A stretch of 58,242 nt of DNA from an uncultured Bartonella sp. (lineage in GTDB: Bacteria > Pseudomonadota > Alphaproteobacteria > Rhizobiales > Rhizobiaceae): positions 1 through 58,242 of the forward strand of contig CALTWN010000002.1 in assembly GCA_943913205.1 (NCBI GenBank), read 5' to 3'. This document shows, one piece after another, positions 17,303-25,381 of this stretch (its first letter is position 1; each line of letters begins with the position of its first letter). A program made the translations under genes and the position numbers. The notes under the pieces are model-generated. The model saw nothing but the letters and a program-made list of their open reading frames with translations, was not told the origin of the DNA and did no database searches.

Positions 17303-17986
17303 ATGGATAGTTTGGCAACTAATCCTTGTGGAAAAAAAGTTTTTCTCACTGATATGTTGGATGATTTTTCGGCCTTATCCGAAAAGGCGCCTAAGCTTTT
17401 GTTTGAGAATTTATCAAATAATGATGCAGTAAAAAAATTTTCAGATTTTACTAATTGTGAAACAGATTTGGAGTTTAAGCCTTTTACCTTGGAAAATGCT
17501 GGTAGTGCTGCCCTAATTCTTGAACATAAGCAAATAAATGAGCTAACAGAAAAATTTAAAAAGCAAATAAATGAGCTGGAAGAAAAGCATAGACATGAGT
17601 TAGAATTAGTCTCTGCTAAGATTCGCGCAGAAGAAGGTAAGCATCTGCTTGAGTTTCTTGAAAAGGCTATTAGTGATCTTAGAAGCTCTATATCAGAACA
17701 AGTTGGAAAGGCTCTAGGAGCATTTTTAGCTTGTGTTTTTAAAAAGGAAGCTGTTGAAAAATTTGCTCAAAAATTAAAGCTTAGTTTAATGTGTAATACT
17801 TCATCTTTAATTATAGAAGGTAATAGAGAGTTACTAGATTTACTTGCGTTATTCATAGGAGAAGAGGGAGGTAAGTTTAAATTTAAAGAGACTGATAGTT
17901 TAGAGCTTTCTTTTAAATATCACGATAAGGTACTGGCTACAAACATAGAAAGCCTTCTTGCTGAATTAGGCGGGAATAAATTATGA
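17303..17986 (+). CDS. FliH-like flagellar export regulator (divergent)
   Basis: The product is 227 residues and soluble. It has an acidic N-terminal region, a central coiled coil (ELTEKFKKQINELEEKHRHE, LELVSAKIRAEEGKHLLEFL), then a helical and mixed domain with SSISEQVGKALGAFL. It ends with SSLIIEGNRELLDLLA and further beta-like strands. That order is the layout of FliH, the dimeric regulator that holds FliI, and no other fliH candidate is in the window. AGGAG lies seven bases before the ATG at 17303, which I prefer to the upstream TTG at 17297. The stop overlaps the motB start (ATGA). The assignment rests on architecture and place between fliF and motB. Confidence 0.6.
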   Translation: MDSLATNPCGKKVFLTDMLDDFSALSEKAPKLLFENLSNNDAVKKFSDFTNCETDLEFKPFTLENAGSAALILEHKQINELTEKFKKQINELEEKHRHELELVSAKIRAEEGKHLLEFLEKAISDLRSSISEQVGKALGAFLACVFKKEAVEKFAQKLKLSLMCNTSSLIIEGNRELLDLLALFIGEEGGKFKFKETDSLELSFKYHDKVLATNIESLLAELGGNKL

Positions 17987-19299
17987 AGAAAATAACACCT
18001 ATAGAGCAAAATCCAATAGTGATTGTTAGACGAAAATTATCATCAAATAATTACCATCACGGCGGCTCGTGGAAAATTGCTTATGCCGATTTTGTTACTT
18101 CTATGATGGCATTTTTTTTGGTTATGTGGCTTGTTAATGTTACGGATGATAAAGCAAAAGATTCTATAGCCAATTATTTTAATCCTATTAAATTAGTGAA
18201 AAATAGTAAGGGTAAAAAAGGACTCAATAAGGTTCACAATAGTTTATCATCTGAAACTAATTCGCCTAAATATAAGGACAATGAAGGCGCAGACGGTAAT
18301 AAAAATAAAAAATTACAGATAGTGGCTACGAAAACACAAGAAGCTGAAATGTTAGCAGACCCATTTTTAGTTATAGACCAGGTAATTGACGGACCTAGCG
18401 CTGATCGAAAAGAAAATACAACATTAGATATTGATGGTTTCTCTAAGAATTATACCAATTTTTTAAGTGACGATCCAAACTATGAAGAGCGTCAAAATCG
18501 TGACAAACAGGTTGATAAATTTATAAATAGTTTATATATTGAGTCTCTAAAAACTCCGCCTAAGCCTAAAAATATAGAAGAAGTTATCAAACGCGCACAG
18601 GCTAAGTTAAATGCAAAAAAACTATTAGTTGGTGCAAATAAATTAGATATTACAGAACAAAATAAAAACCATGATGAGTTTGAAAGTAAATCTGAGCAAC
18701 AAGAAAGCCTTAAAAAGGATGTAAATAGCGAAGATCTTTCAACCGCTGAAAATAAATCGGCAAAAACACCCCAAAAAATGGCAGAGGAGTTGCGTTATCT
18801 ATTTGCAAAAAAAGACGGTGAAAGTTCTCCAAATGTAGAAATAAAAGCAGATCAACAAGGATTACGTATAATTTTATCTGACAACAAAGATTTCGGATTA
18901 TTTAATGTTGGCTCAGCAAAGCCTAACAAAGAAACGGTAAAGGTATTAGAGCAAATTGCCAAAACTTTGAATAATAAAAAAGTTAAGATTATAATTAATG
19001 GTCATACAGATGCCCGACCATATAGAAGCCACTCTTATGATAATTGGCAATTATCAACATCACGCGCCCAAATGACCTATTACATGTTGCTGCGTGGTGG
19101 ATTGGATAAAAAGCTGGTAGATCATATAGGCGGTTATGCCGATAGTCAGCTTCAAAATACTATAGATCCTTATGCAGCTGAAAATCGCAGAATTGAAATA
19201 CTTGTTTTGCCGAATAAAGCTGCACTTAATGCCGATATAAACTATGACCAATTAGATAAAATTTCTATGGTAACGGTGAAGCAAAGCATTATTGTATAG
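17983..19299 (+). CDS. motB: Flagellar motor stator protein MotB
   Basis: MotB anchors the stator to peptidoglycan and carries the proton-binding aspartate. The 438-residue product has HGGSWKIAYADFVTSMMAFF near the N-terminus, with the conserved Asp at residue 36 in the single membrane helix (about 32-52). A plug/linker region of more than 200 polar residues follows, much longer than in enteric MotB. The C-terminal OmpA-like domain has INGHTDARPYRSHSYDNWQL, STSRAQMTYYMLL and ENRRIEILVLP. It overlaps the FliH-like gene by four bases. The long linker is typical of rhizobial MotB working with MotC. Confidence 0.96.
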   Translation: MKKITPIEQNPIVIVRRKLSSNNYHHGGSWKIAYADFVTSMMAFFLVMWLVNVTDDKAKDSIANYFNPIKLVKNSKGKKGLNKVHNSLSSETNSPKYKDNEGADGNKNKKLQIVATKTQEAEMLADPFLVIDQVIDGPSADRKENTTLDIDGFSKNYTNFLSDDPNYEERQNRDKQVDKFINSLYIESLKTPPKPKNIEEVIKRAQAKLNAKKLLVGANKLDITEQNKNHDEFESKSEQQESLKKDVNSEDLSTAENKSAKTPQKMAEELRYLFAKKDGESSPNVEIKADQQGLRIILSDNKDFGLFNVGSAKPNKETVKVLEQIAKTLNNKKVKIIINGHTDARPYRSHSYDNWQLSTSRAQMTYYMLLRGGLDKKLVDHIGGYADSQLQNTIDPYAAENRRIEILVLPNKAALNADINYDQLDKISMVTVKQSIIV

Positions 19300-19321
19300 G
19301 TCAGCATAGTTAGATAAGATA

Positions 19322-20794
19322 ATGTTTATAGTTAAAAGATATGAAAAGTTATTTTTGGTTGTTGCAATCGCTTTATTAATACAGTCATTTGCTTTGTGGC
19401 AAATTGTTGTAGCAGAAACTAGCGAACCAGATATACACCGAGTGTCAATCGCATCTGAAGAAAAAAATAATGAACTGGCTTCTTTACTTAATGTTTATAA
19501 AGAAATAGTTGATGAAGCAAGAGGTAAACTATTATTAAATAAAGGTCAACAACAAAAAGCACAAATTAAAAAAAGAGAACTAACTAGCGTTCTATGGTCA
19601 TCTATTATGCAAAAAGCTATTGATAAAGGTGACGCAGAGCCTGTCTATTTGATTCGTGGTTTACAAAAGATACAAGACATGGCTGTAAAAGGTGATAAAG
19701 ATGCCCAAGCGGTTCTTTCGAAAGCTTTTTTGGATGTAGGTACTAGATTGTTAGCTTTAAATCAAAAAGTTTGGCATAAAAAACAAAATATATATGCCTT
19801 AATGACTTTTGTACTTAATGGCGGTAATCCTAATATTTTTGAAACTATTATAAAATTAGACGATATTGCTGTTTTACCACGAAATATTGTAACGGGCGTG
19901 CTGGCATATATACACAAAGATAAAGATTCTTTTGTGTCGGCCTTTGCAGACAAAGAAAGTTATCAATGTGCGCCGATGGATTTCCAAGCAAGCATTAATT
20001 TACACATTTCAAACTATTATAAGCATACAGATATTTTAAAGGCTATATCTAGATTAAATGAAGCTCGACTTGTAGCAAAAGGCTCATTTTTTGAAGAAGC
20101 CGCGATTAGAAGTGAAATTTATATGGCTGCAAAGCAGGGCGATATTCCTTTAGTTCGGATATTGACTTGGGGGTATTTAGAAAAATTTAATAAGTCTCCT
20201 TATATGGAGAAGTTTTGGCATGAATATATTTCAGCGATAGGTCTTTTAAAAGATAAGATGGACGTGGATGAGATGGAAAAATTGCTATTGCATGTTCCTC
20301 TACCTATACAAAATTTTATTTATCTTACTATAGCATACCAAAAGCTAATGAATGGAGAGTTAGAATCTGCTAAAAACTTTTCTTTAAAAGCCATAGCTAT
20401 AGAAGATACAAATAATTATGATACCAGCAAAGGTCTATTATATTACGCATCTAGCCTAATATGTAGTTCAAAAGTAAGACAGGCTAAAGATATATTAAAG
20501 ACATTAGACGTAGCTAATTTTACATCTTCTGATGCTATTTTGCTACACGCGTCAAAAGAAATGATAGAAAATATATTAGCTACACCAAAACAAACAACAC
20601 CAGTTTCACGCAATGCTGTAATGGTAAAAAATGATAAGCTTAATGAAAACGCCACGCCGAGTTACCAAGATAGAAATATAACTAATCTAAATATAGCAAA
20701 TAAAAATGTCTTAGAAACAATAGATTCTTCAAACAAAACATTAAAAGCTATAGATAATATGTTAAAGAATGACAATGAAAAATATGCTTATTGA
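19322..20794 (+). CDS. motC: Periplasmic motility protein MotC
   Basis: Rhizobial MotC is a periplasmic protein that interacts with MotB and is needed for stator function. It depends on the chaperone MotE. The 490-residue product has an N-terminal signal segment (LFLVVAIALLIQSFALWQIV), then a long helical region with IQDMAVKGDKDAQAVLSKAF, GDIPLVRILTWGYLEKFNKS and MNGELESAKNFSLKAIAIED, suggesting helical-repeat structure. It ends in a polar tail. It lies directly after motB and before fliK, the standard rhizobial order. It overlaps fliK by 26 bases. Identification is by order and architecture together. Confidence 0.88.
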   Translation: MFIVKRYEKLFLVVAIALLIQSFALWQIVVAETSEPDIHRVSIASEEKNNELASLLNVYKEIVDEARGKLLLNKGQQQKAQIKKRELTSVLWSSIMQKAIDKGDAEPVYLIRGLQKIQDMAVKGDKDAQAVLSKAFLDVGTRLLALNQKVWHKKQNIYALMTFVLNGGNPNIFETIIKLDDIAVLPRNIVTGVLAYIHKDKDSFVSAFADKESYQCAPMDFQASINLHISNYYKHTDILKAISRLNEARLVAKGSFFEEAAIRSEIYMAAKQGDIPLVRILTWGYLEKFNKSPYMEKFWHEYISAIGLLKDKMDVDEMEKLLLHVPLPIQNFIYLTIAYQKLMNGELESAKNFSLKAIAIEDTNNYDTSKGLLYYASSLICSSKVRQAKDILKTLDVANFTSSDAILLHASKEMIENILATPKQTTPVSRNAVMVKNDKLNENATPSYQDRNITNLNIANKNVLETIDSSNKTLKAIDNMLKNDNEKYAY

Positions 20795-22592
20795 TATAAA
20801 AACAAATGCCAAGAAATCTAATTCAGGATTGGTAAAAAAAACTCTGTCTATTCAAGATAGTCTTCTTGATTTTAAAGATATATTAAAAGCTAAAAATGTT
20901 TTTTTCAAGCATAATGAAGGTAAGAAAAATCTTATTGACGTTAATAATTTTTTAAAAAAAGATAGTAAATCTAATACTAAAACCAAAAAATCTAACATTG
21001 ACGCACAAGATATATGTTTTGCCGTTGCTCCAGTAGTTTTACAACATCAGCCTGAACAAAAAATAATTGCTGAAACTCCTCAGGTTACAATATCTAACGG
21101 GTTAGAATTATCTGATCTAGATGTAGGTAAATCTAATGAGGTAAAAATATCATTAGATATGATGAATAAATCTCATGATGATAATAAGCCTATAGAGATT
21201 AACCTATTCATGAAGGAAAGTAAAAAGACTATAAAACTAGTTAATGCTCCGTTGTTAAATAAAAAGTCAGATATTTTGCCTAAGCAACATGTTGATCATA
21301 CCAAACTAGATTTAGTAAAAAATATAAATAATGATGGTTTAAATAATTTACGAGCGCATTCAAATCCAGGTCCAGATATAATTAATAATTTTGTTAAGGA
21401 TATTAAGGTTAAAAAACCTACTACTAATAATATTTTTTTAGGTAACAGATATGTTAATGAATCTATAAAGCTTGCTTCATTGCCGTCTGCTAAAAATCTT
21501 GAAAATAAAATAAATAAATTAGTTGAATTTGTAACTCAAATTAGCAAATCACCTGAAGCAAGATTAGATGTAGCGAATGATTCAAGTGGTAAGCTAAATG
21601 TGAATGATAAAGTTAATATTGAAATGTCTAAAAAAGTTGCAGCTTTGTCTGATCCTATCAAAATCAAGCATAGTGAAGAACATTTGGTAGAACCTATTAT
21701 ATCTAAGCCAAATAAGAAAGCTGACCATTTGGAAATGCCTGTCAGCACGATAAATGGCGCAAAAGTAAAAAAAGCTGAGATTCACAGTAAAGATTTACCT
21801 TCAAAAATAATAGCAGATGCTTTAAATAATAATACAAATCGTGATATAAAGCAGGATTTAAGTTACGAAAAAGATTCTAAAAATTTCCCAAAGCTAAGTA
21901 AAAGTCAGACAAATAAAGAAATACCTTTAGAAAAAATTAAAGATAAAAAAGAAGTGGTGTTAGATAAGCCCGTTTCTTTAAATATAAAAAAGAAACAGGA
22001 TAACTCGGGCTTTGTTTCATTAAATATGAATTCATCTTTTCCTGTAACTAAGCAAGTAAATACCGATAAAGTTATAAATGTTGTCCCTTTAAATCATATT
22101 GCTGATATAAAATTTACTAATATCAAGTCTAATGGTGTTTTGCGACATATGGATATAGTATTAAAACCAGATGGCTTAGGCAAAGTTACTGCACAGATGC
22201 AGTTTCATGATGACAAATTGGTGGTTGAAATTAAAGCCGAGAATAAAGAAACCGCTCGTCTTTTATCGTTAAATGAAAAAATACTAAAAGATAATATTTT
22301 TAAAGAAAATATAAATTCTAATAAAGATGTGCATATAGTTATTACAAGTAAAGATGACATAAAATCTATGAGTGAAACGCGCCAAGAAAATAGTTCTTCT
22401 TTTAATAACCATAATAGATCACAACAATTTACCCAAGACTTTTCAGGTAATAATTCACAAGCTGATCATTTTGACCGTAGATTTTCAAAAAAACCTTCTT
22501 ATCTAGATAATAACGAGGAAATTTTGGGGCTTAATGGAAATATAGATGAGGATAAATCTAAAACAAGCTCTGATCATTTGCTTGTTATTTAG
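20769..22592 (+). CDS. fliK: Flagellar hook-length control protein FliK (MotD)
   Basis: FliK (called MotD in older rhizobial work) measures hook length and triggers the FlhB switch. The 607-residue product is mostly low-complexity, rich in K, N, D and S and likely disordered. A C-terminal Flg_hook-like domain at about residues 455-535 contains GVLRHMDIVLKPDGLGKVTA and QMQFHDDKLVVEIKAENKET, the conserved LxPxxLGxVxV pattern. The start overlaps the end of motC by 26 bases. The end overlaps the transglycosylase gene by 47 bases in another frame, an unusually long overlap that may couple translation. Confidence 0.92.
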   Translation: MTMKNMLIDIKTNAKKSNSGLVKKTLSIQDSLLDFKDILKAKNVFFKHNEGKKNLIDVNNFLKKDSKSNTKTKKSNIDAQDICFAVAPVVLQHQPEQKIIAETPQVTISNGLELSDLDVGKSNEVKISLDMMNKSHDDNKPIEINLFMKESKKTIKLVNAPLLNKKSDILPKQHVDHTKLDLVKNINNDGLNNLRAHSNPGPDIINNFVKDIKVKKPTTNNIFLGNRYVNESIKLASLPSAKNLENKINKLVEFVTQISKSPEARLDVANDSSGKLNVNDKVNIEMSKKVAALSDPIKIKHSEEHLVEPIISKPNKKADHLEMPVSTINGAKVKKAEIHSKDLPSKIIADALNNNTNRDIKQDLSYEKDSKNFPKLSKSQTNKEIPLEKIKDKKEVVLDKPVSLNIKKKQDNSGFVSLNMNSSFPVTKQVNTDKVINVVPLNHIADIKFTNIKSNGVLRHMDIVLKPDGLGKVTAQMQFHDDKLVVEIKAENKETARLLSLNEKILKDNIFKENINSNKDVHIVITSKDDIKSMSETRQENSSSFNNHNRSQQFTQDFSGNNSQADHFDRRFSKKPSYLDNNEEILGLNGNIDEDKSKTSSDHLLVI

Positions 22593-23106
22593 CGCTCAAT
22601 ACGCATTTGCACATAACATATGCGATGCTTATATGATAAATGCATCACAAAATTACAATGTACCACTACCAATATTATATGCTGTTAGTATGACAGAGGC
22701 GGGTGTTAAGCAAACTATTCAACCTTATGCTTTAAATATTGATGGAAAAGGAGTTTTTCCGAAAACTAAGAAAGAAGCTTTACTTATAATAGCTAAAGCA
22801 AAAAAACATGGAGCAAAATATATCGATGTTGGCTGCATGCAGATAAATGAGCTTTATCATGGCAAGCATTTTTCTTCTTTGGTTGATATGCTGGACCCTA
22901 AGCTTAATATTAATTATGGAGCCAAATTTTTAAAAGAGTTATATGAAAAACAGAAATCTTGGACTATCGCCGTAGCTCGTTATCATACAGGCGATAGAAA
23001 TAGCCAAGAGCAGAAAAGATATCTTTGTAAGGTTATTAAAAATTTAGTAGCTACAGGATTTGGTGGCTCAATTAAAGCATCTGCCCGTTTTTGTTCCAAT
23101 TTGTAA
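22546..23106 (+). CDS. Flagellar-cluster lytic transglycosylase (SLT fold)
   Basis: This is probably the murein-cleaving enzyme that opens the peptidoglycan for the rod. The 186-residue product has a signal peptide ending near AQYAFA. An SLT-type domain follows with the putative catalytic Glu51 in YAVSMTEAGV, then DVGCMQINELYHG, the GxMQIN motif, and AVARYHTGD near the end. The signal peptide starting at ATG 22546 supports that start, although it lies inside the end of fliK. The gene is the last before a hairpin and the ftcR promoter region. Rhizobia carry a similar gene between motD and rem/ftcR. Confidence 0.88.
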   Translation: MRINLKQALIICLLFSAQYAFAHNICDAYMINASQNYNVPLPILYAVSMTEAGVKQTIQPYALNIDGKGVFPKTKKEALLIIAKAKKHGAKYIDVGCMQINELYHGKHFSSLVDMLDPKLNINYGAKFLKELYEKQKSWTIAVARYHTGDRNSQEQKRYLCKVIKNLVATGFGGSIKASARFCSNL

Positions 23107-23116
23107 CTATCGATTC

Positions 23117-23136
23117 GGTTTTTACGCTTAAAAACC
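23117..23136 (+). terminator. Weak hairpin terminator after the fliF-transglycosylase operon
   Basis: GGTTTTTA at 23117-23124 and TAAAAACC at 23129-23136 form a perfect 8-bp stem with a four-base loop, starting 11 bases after the transglycosylase stop. Only CTTATTTTAG follows, so the U-tract is poor and the terminator may be partial. It separates the fliF operon from the ftcR promoter. Confidence 0.45.
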
Positions 23137-23187
23137 CTTATTTTAGAAAAAAATACAAAGTATAGTTAATTTTTTATTACTTGGCTA

Positions 23188-23216
23188 TTGATCTTGTCAA
23201 CATACTAGGATATTTT
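23188..23216 (+). promoter_or_regulatory. Possible ftcR promoter
   Basis: TTGATC at 23188-23193 and TATTTT at 23211-23216 are separated by 17 bases, matching the -35 and -10 consensus at four of six positions each. They lie about 60 bases before the ftcR start in a 168-base non-coding gap. It is a weak prediction only. Confidence 0.3.
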
Positions 23217-23274
23217 ATCCACAATAAAATGTTTTATGGTATTTGTAAGATGTGTTTGTAGCTTGGAGTAGTAT

Positions 23275-23961
23275 ATGATTGTGGTTATAGATGATAGTCC
23301 TATTTTGAACAGCCTTTTCTATGAGCAGTTTACAAAAGAGGGTTTTGCTCTTGACACTTTGTCGGCAGCTGAGTTTCAAAGCTGGATTCACTATGCACAA
23401 GAAGAAGATGTTTCTTCTATTGAAGCGTTTTTTTTATGCGATACAGATGATCATGGCTCTATTTCTAAAAAAATCCGTGCTCGATCTAATGCTCCAGTGC
23501 TAGCGTTATTAGAAAAAACTACTTTGCCCAAAACACTGAGTTTTTTTCACTCTGGTGTTGATGATGTTTTAAGAAGATCTGTTGATGTTAAAGAAATAAT
23601 TGCTCGTGTTGCTGCTATAACTAGGCGCGAAGGCGGAAGCTTGCGCACAAAAGAGGCCGTTTTTACTGTTGGCGAAATACAAGTTTTTAATGATGGTAGA
23701 GATCCTAAAATATCGGGTGAAGATTTTATTTTGCCTCGTCGCGAACGGCGTATATTAGAGTATTTGGTTGCCAATAAAAATATGCGAGTTACTAAGACAC
23801 AATTGTTTAATGCTATTTATGGTCTTTTTGAGACAGAAGTAGAAGAAAATGTTATTGAAAGCCATATTAGCAAACTTCGTAAAAAGCTAAAACAAAAATT
23901 TGGCTATGATATCATAGATTCCAAAAGATTTTTAGGCTATAAACTAAAGTTTCCTAAATAA
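23275..23961 (+). CDS. ftcR: OmpR-type flagellar transcription regulator FtcR/Rem
   Basis: FtcR (Brucella) and Rem (Sinorhizobium) are orphan OmpR-type regulators that activate flagellar genes. The 228-residue product has an N-terminal receiver-like domain with Asp6/Asp7 and a possible acceptor Asp56. The C-terminal winged helix is at about residues 130-225 (FILPRRERRILEYLVANKNM, ETEVEENVIESHISKLRKKL). The receiver looks degenerate. The usual Thr/Ser is Leu79 and the conserved Lys-Pro is Arg101-Ser102. It sits between the transglycosylase and flgE, where rem/ftcR is found in relatives. No cognate kinase is seen. Confidence 0.9.
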   Translation: MIVVIDDSPILNSLFYEQFTKEGFALDTLSAAEFQSWIHYAQEEDVSSIEAFFLCDTDDHGSISKKIRARSNAPVLALLEKTTLPKTLSFFHSGVDDVLRRSVDVKEIIARVAAITRREGGSLRTKEAVFTVGEIQVFNDGRDPKISGEDFILPRRERRILEYLVANKNMRVTKTQLFNAIYGLFETEVEENVIESHISKLRKKLKQKFGYDIIDSKRFLGYKLKFPK

Positions 23962-24046
23962 GATAAACAATTTTACATATTATACAGCTTCACACAAGAT
24001 CATACCGTTATTTTTGCTATAACTTAAATGTTTTTAGGAGAAAAAA

Positions 24047-25285
24047 ATGGGTGTATTTGGTATGATGCGCACAAGCCTATCTGGTATGAATGCGCAATCC
24101 GATCGCTTATCTGCAGTGGCCGATAATGTTGCTAATGCGAGTACTATTGGGTATAAAAAAGCTATAACGCAATTTTCAGATCTTGTTATTAATCAGGGCT
24201 TTAACGGTTATCAGTCTGGTGGTGTGCAAACGCATACACGTTTTGACGTTGATACTGGTGGGGGCATGCGTAATACTGGAGATGCACAAGATTTATCTAT
24301 TCAAGGAAATGGGTTTTTTCTTGTAACTGATAAAACAGACGGTACAGGAACTGTTGTATTAACGCGCGCCGGCGATTTTCGTCCTGACAAACATGGTAAT
24401 TTACGTAATTCAGCGGGCTTTTATTTATTAAGTCGCGATGATAGCCATGCTATAGTTAATGTTGGAAATTCTGCTGATTTATTGCAAAAGTCCGAAGCTA
24501 GCAAAAATTTGAGTATACAGGGTAATTTACCTTTTAATCAAAAAAGTGTAAAACATGAACCTTTTGATCCCCAAGATCCAGATTCTTATTCTCATAAAAC
24601 TTCTTGTACAGTTACGGGTAGCCACGGAGAATCGGTTATTGTGGATGTTTATTTTGTAAAAACAGATAAGGGTTGGAGCCTTTATGTGCCAACAACTATT
24701 ACGGTTGGCAAGGAAGTTACAAAAGATGATTTTAAGCCGAATGGTTTGCCATTAAATTTTAACGCTCATACAGGTGATTTAACTCAAGATGTTTTAGGCA
24801 GTGTTATTGTTCATGAAAATGCAGCTGATACAAAAGGGAGCCAGATAGATTTTAAAGTTGATAAATCAAAGGTTAGAAATAGTGGCGATGCTTACGAAAT
24901 GAGCTATTCAGCAGATGGTCATCAGGATGGATATTTTAAATCATATACCGTTGATGAAACAGGTAACCTTGTGCTTAATCTCACAAACGGTAAGAGTATT
25001 AATAAAGGTCAGATTCAAGTTGCAACCGTAGAAGCTCCATCAAAGTTATTATCCGTATCTGGCACTGTATTTAGAAGAACACCTGATGTGGGTGCTACGA
25101 TGATTGGTTATCCTGGTAGTGGGCTTTTTGGTAACATAGAAAACCAACAATTGGAGCAATCTAATGCTGATATAGCCACAGAGCTTACAGATATGATTGA
25201 AGCTCAACGCACATACACATCTAATTCTAAGGTATTTCAAACCGGTTCAGAATTAATGGATGCTGTTATTAATATGATACGATAG
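24047..25285 (+). CDS. flgE: Flagellar hook protein FlgE
   Basis: FlgE polymerises into the hook. The 412-residue product starts with the rod/hook signature MNAQSDRLSAVADNVANAST, then the central DAQDLSIQGNGFFLVTDKTD and LTRAGDFRPDKHGNLRNSAG. It has a variable middle and a C-terminal NADIATELTDMIEAQRTYTS followed by KVFQTGSELMDAVINMIR. The length is normal for rhizobial FlgE. TTTAGGAG precedes the ATG. It begins the late block flgE-flgK-flgL-flaF-flbT-flgD-fliQ. Confidence 0.96.
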   Translation: MGVFGMMRTSLSGMNAQSDRLSAVADNVANASTIGYKKAITQFSDLVINQGFNGYQSGGVQTHTRFDVDTGGGMRNTGDAQDLSIQGNGFFLVTDKTDGTGTVVLTRAGDFRPDKHGNLRNSAGFYLLSRDDSHAIVNVGNSADLLQKSEASKNLSIQGNLPFNQKSVKHEPFDPQDPDSYSHKTSCTVTGSHGESVIVDVYFVKTDKGWSLYVPTTITVGKEVTKDDFKPNGLPLNFNAHTGDLTQDVLGSVIVHENAADTKGSQIDFKVDKSKVRNSGDAYEMSYSADGHQDGYFKSYTVDETGNLVLNLTNGKSINKGQIQVATVEAPSKLLSVSGTVFRRTPDVGATMIGYPGSGLFGNIENQQLEQSNADIATELTDMIEAQRTYTSNSKVFQTGSELMDAVINMIR

Positions 25286-25322
25286 TGTGCAATAAAGATC
25301 CTATTTAATTTTTCTATAAATA

Positions 25323-25331
25323 TGTTATAAT
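25323..25331 (+). promoter_or_regulatory. Extended -10 promoter element before flgK
   Basis: TGTTATAAT is a perfect extended -10 element (TGnTATAAT). No clear -35 lies 17 bases upstream, which extended -10 promoters tolerate. The predicted start of transcription is about 25338, 44 bases before the flgK ATG. It falls in the 96-base gap after flgE. Confidence 0.5.
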
Positions 25332-25335
25332 GATA

Positions 25336-25362
25336 TGGCTATATTAATAATAAATATAGCCA
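25336..25362 (+). promoter_or_regulatory. 9-bp stem-loop at the predicted 5' end of flgK mRNA
   Basis: TGGCTATAT at 25336-25344 is exactly complementary to ATATAGCCA at 25354-25362, with a nine-base AT-rich loop. It begins at the predicted transcription start of the TATAAT at 25326-25331 and ends ten bases before the GAGG ribosome-binding site. It could stabilise the mRNA 5' end, regulate translation or be an operator in DNA. The sequence shows the dyad. The role is inference. Confidence 0.5.
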
Positions 25363-25381
25363 ATCATAGTTGAGGTGCCAG

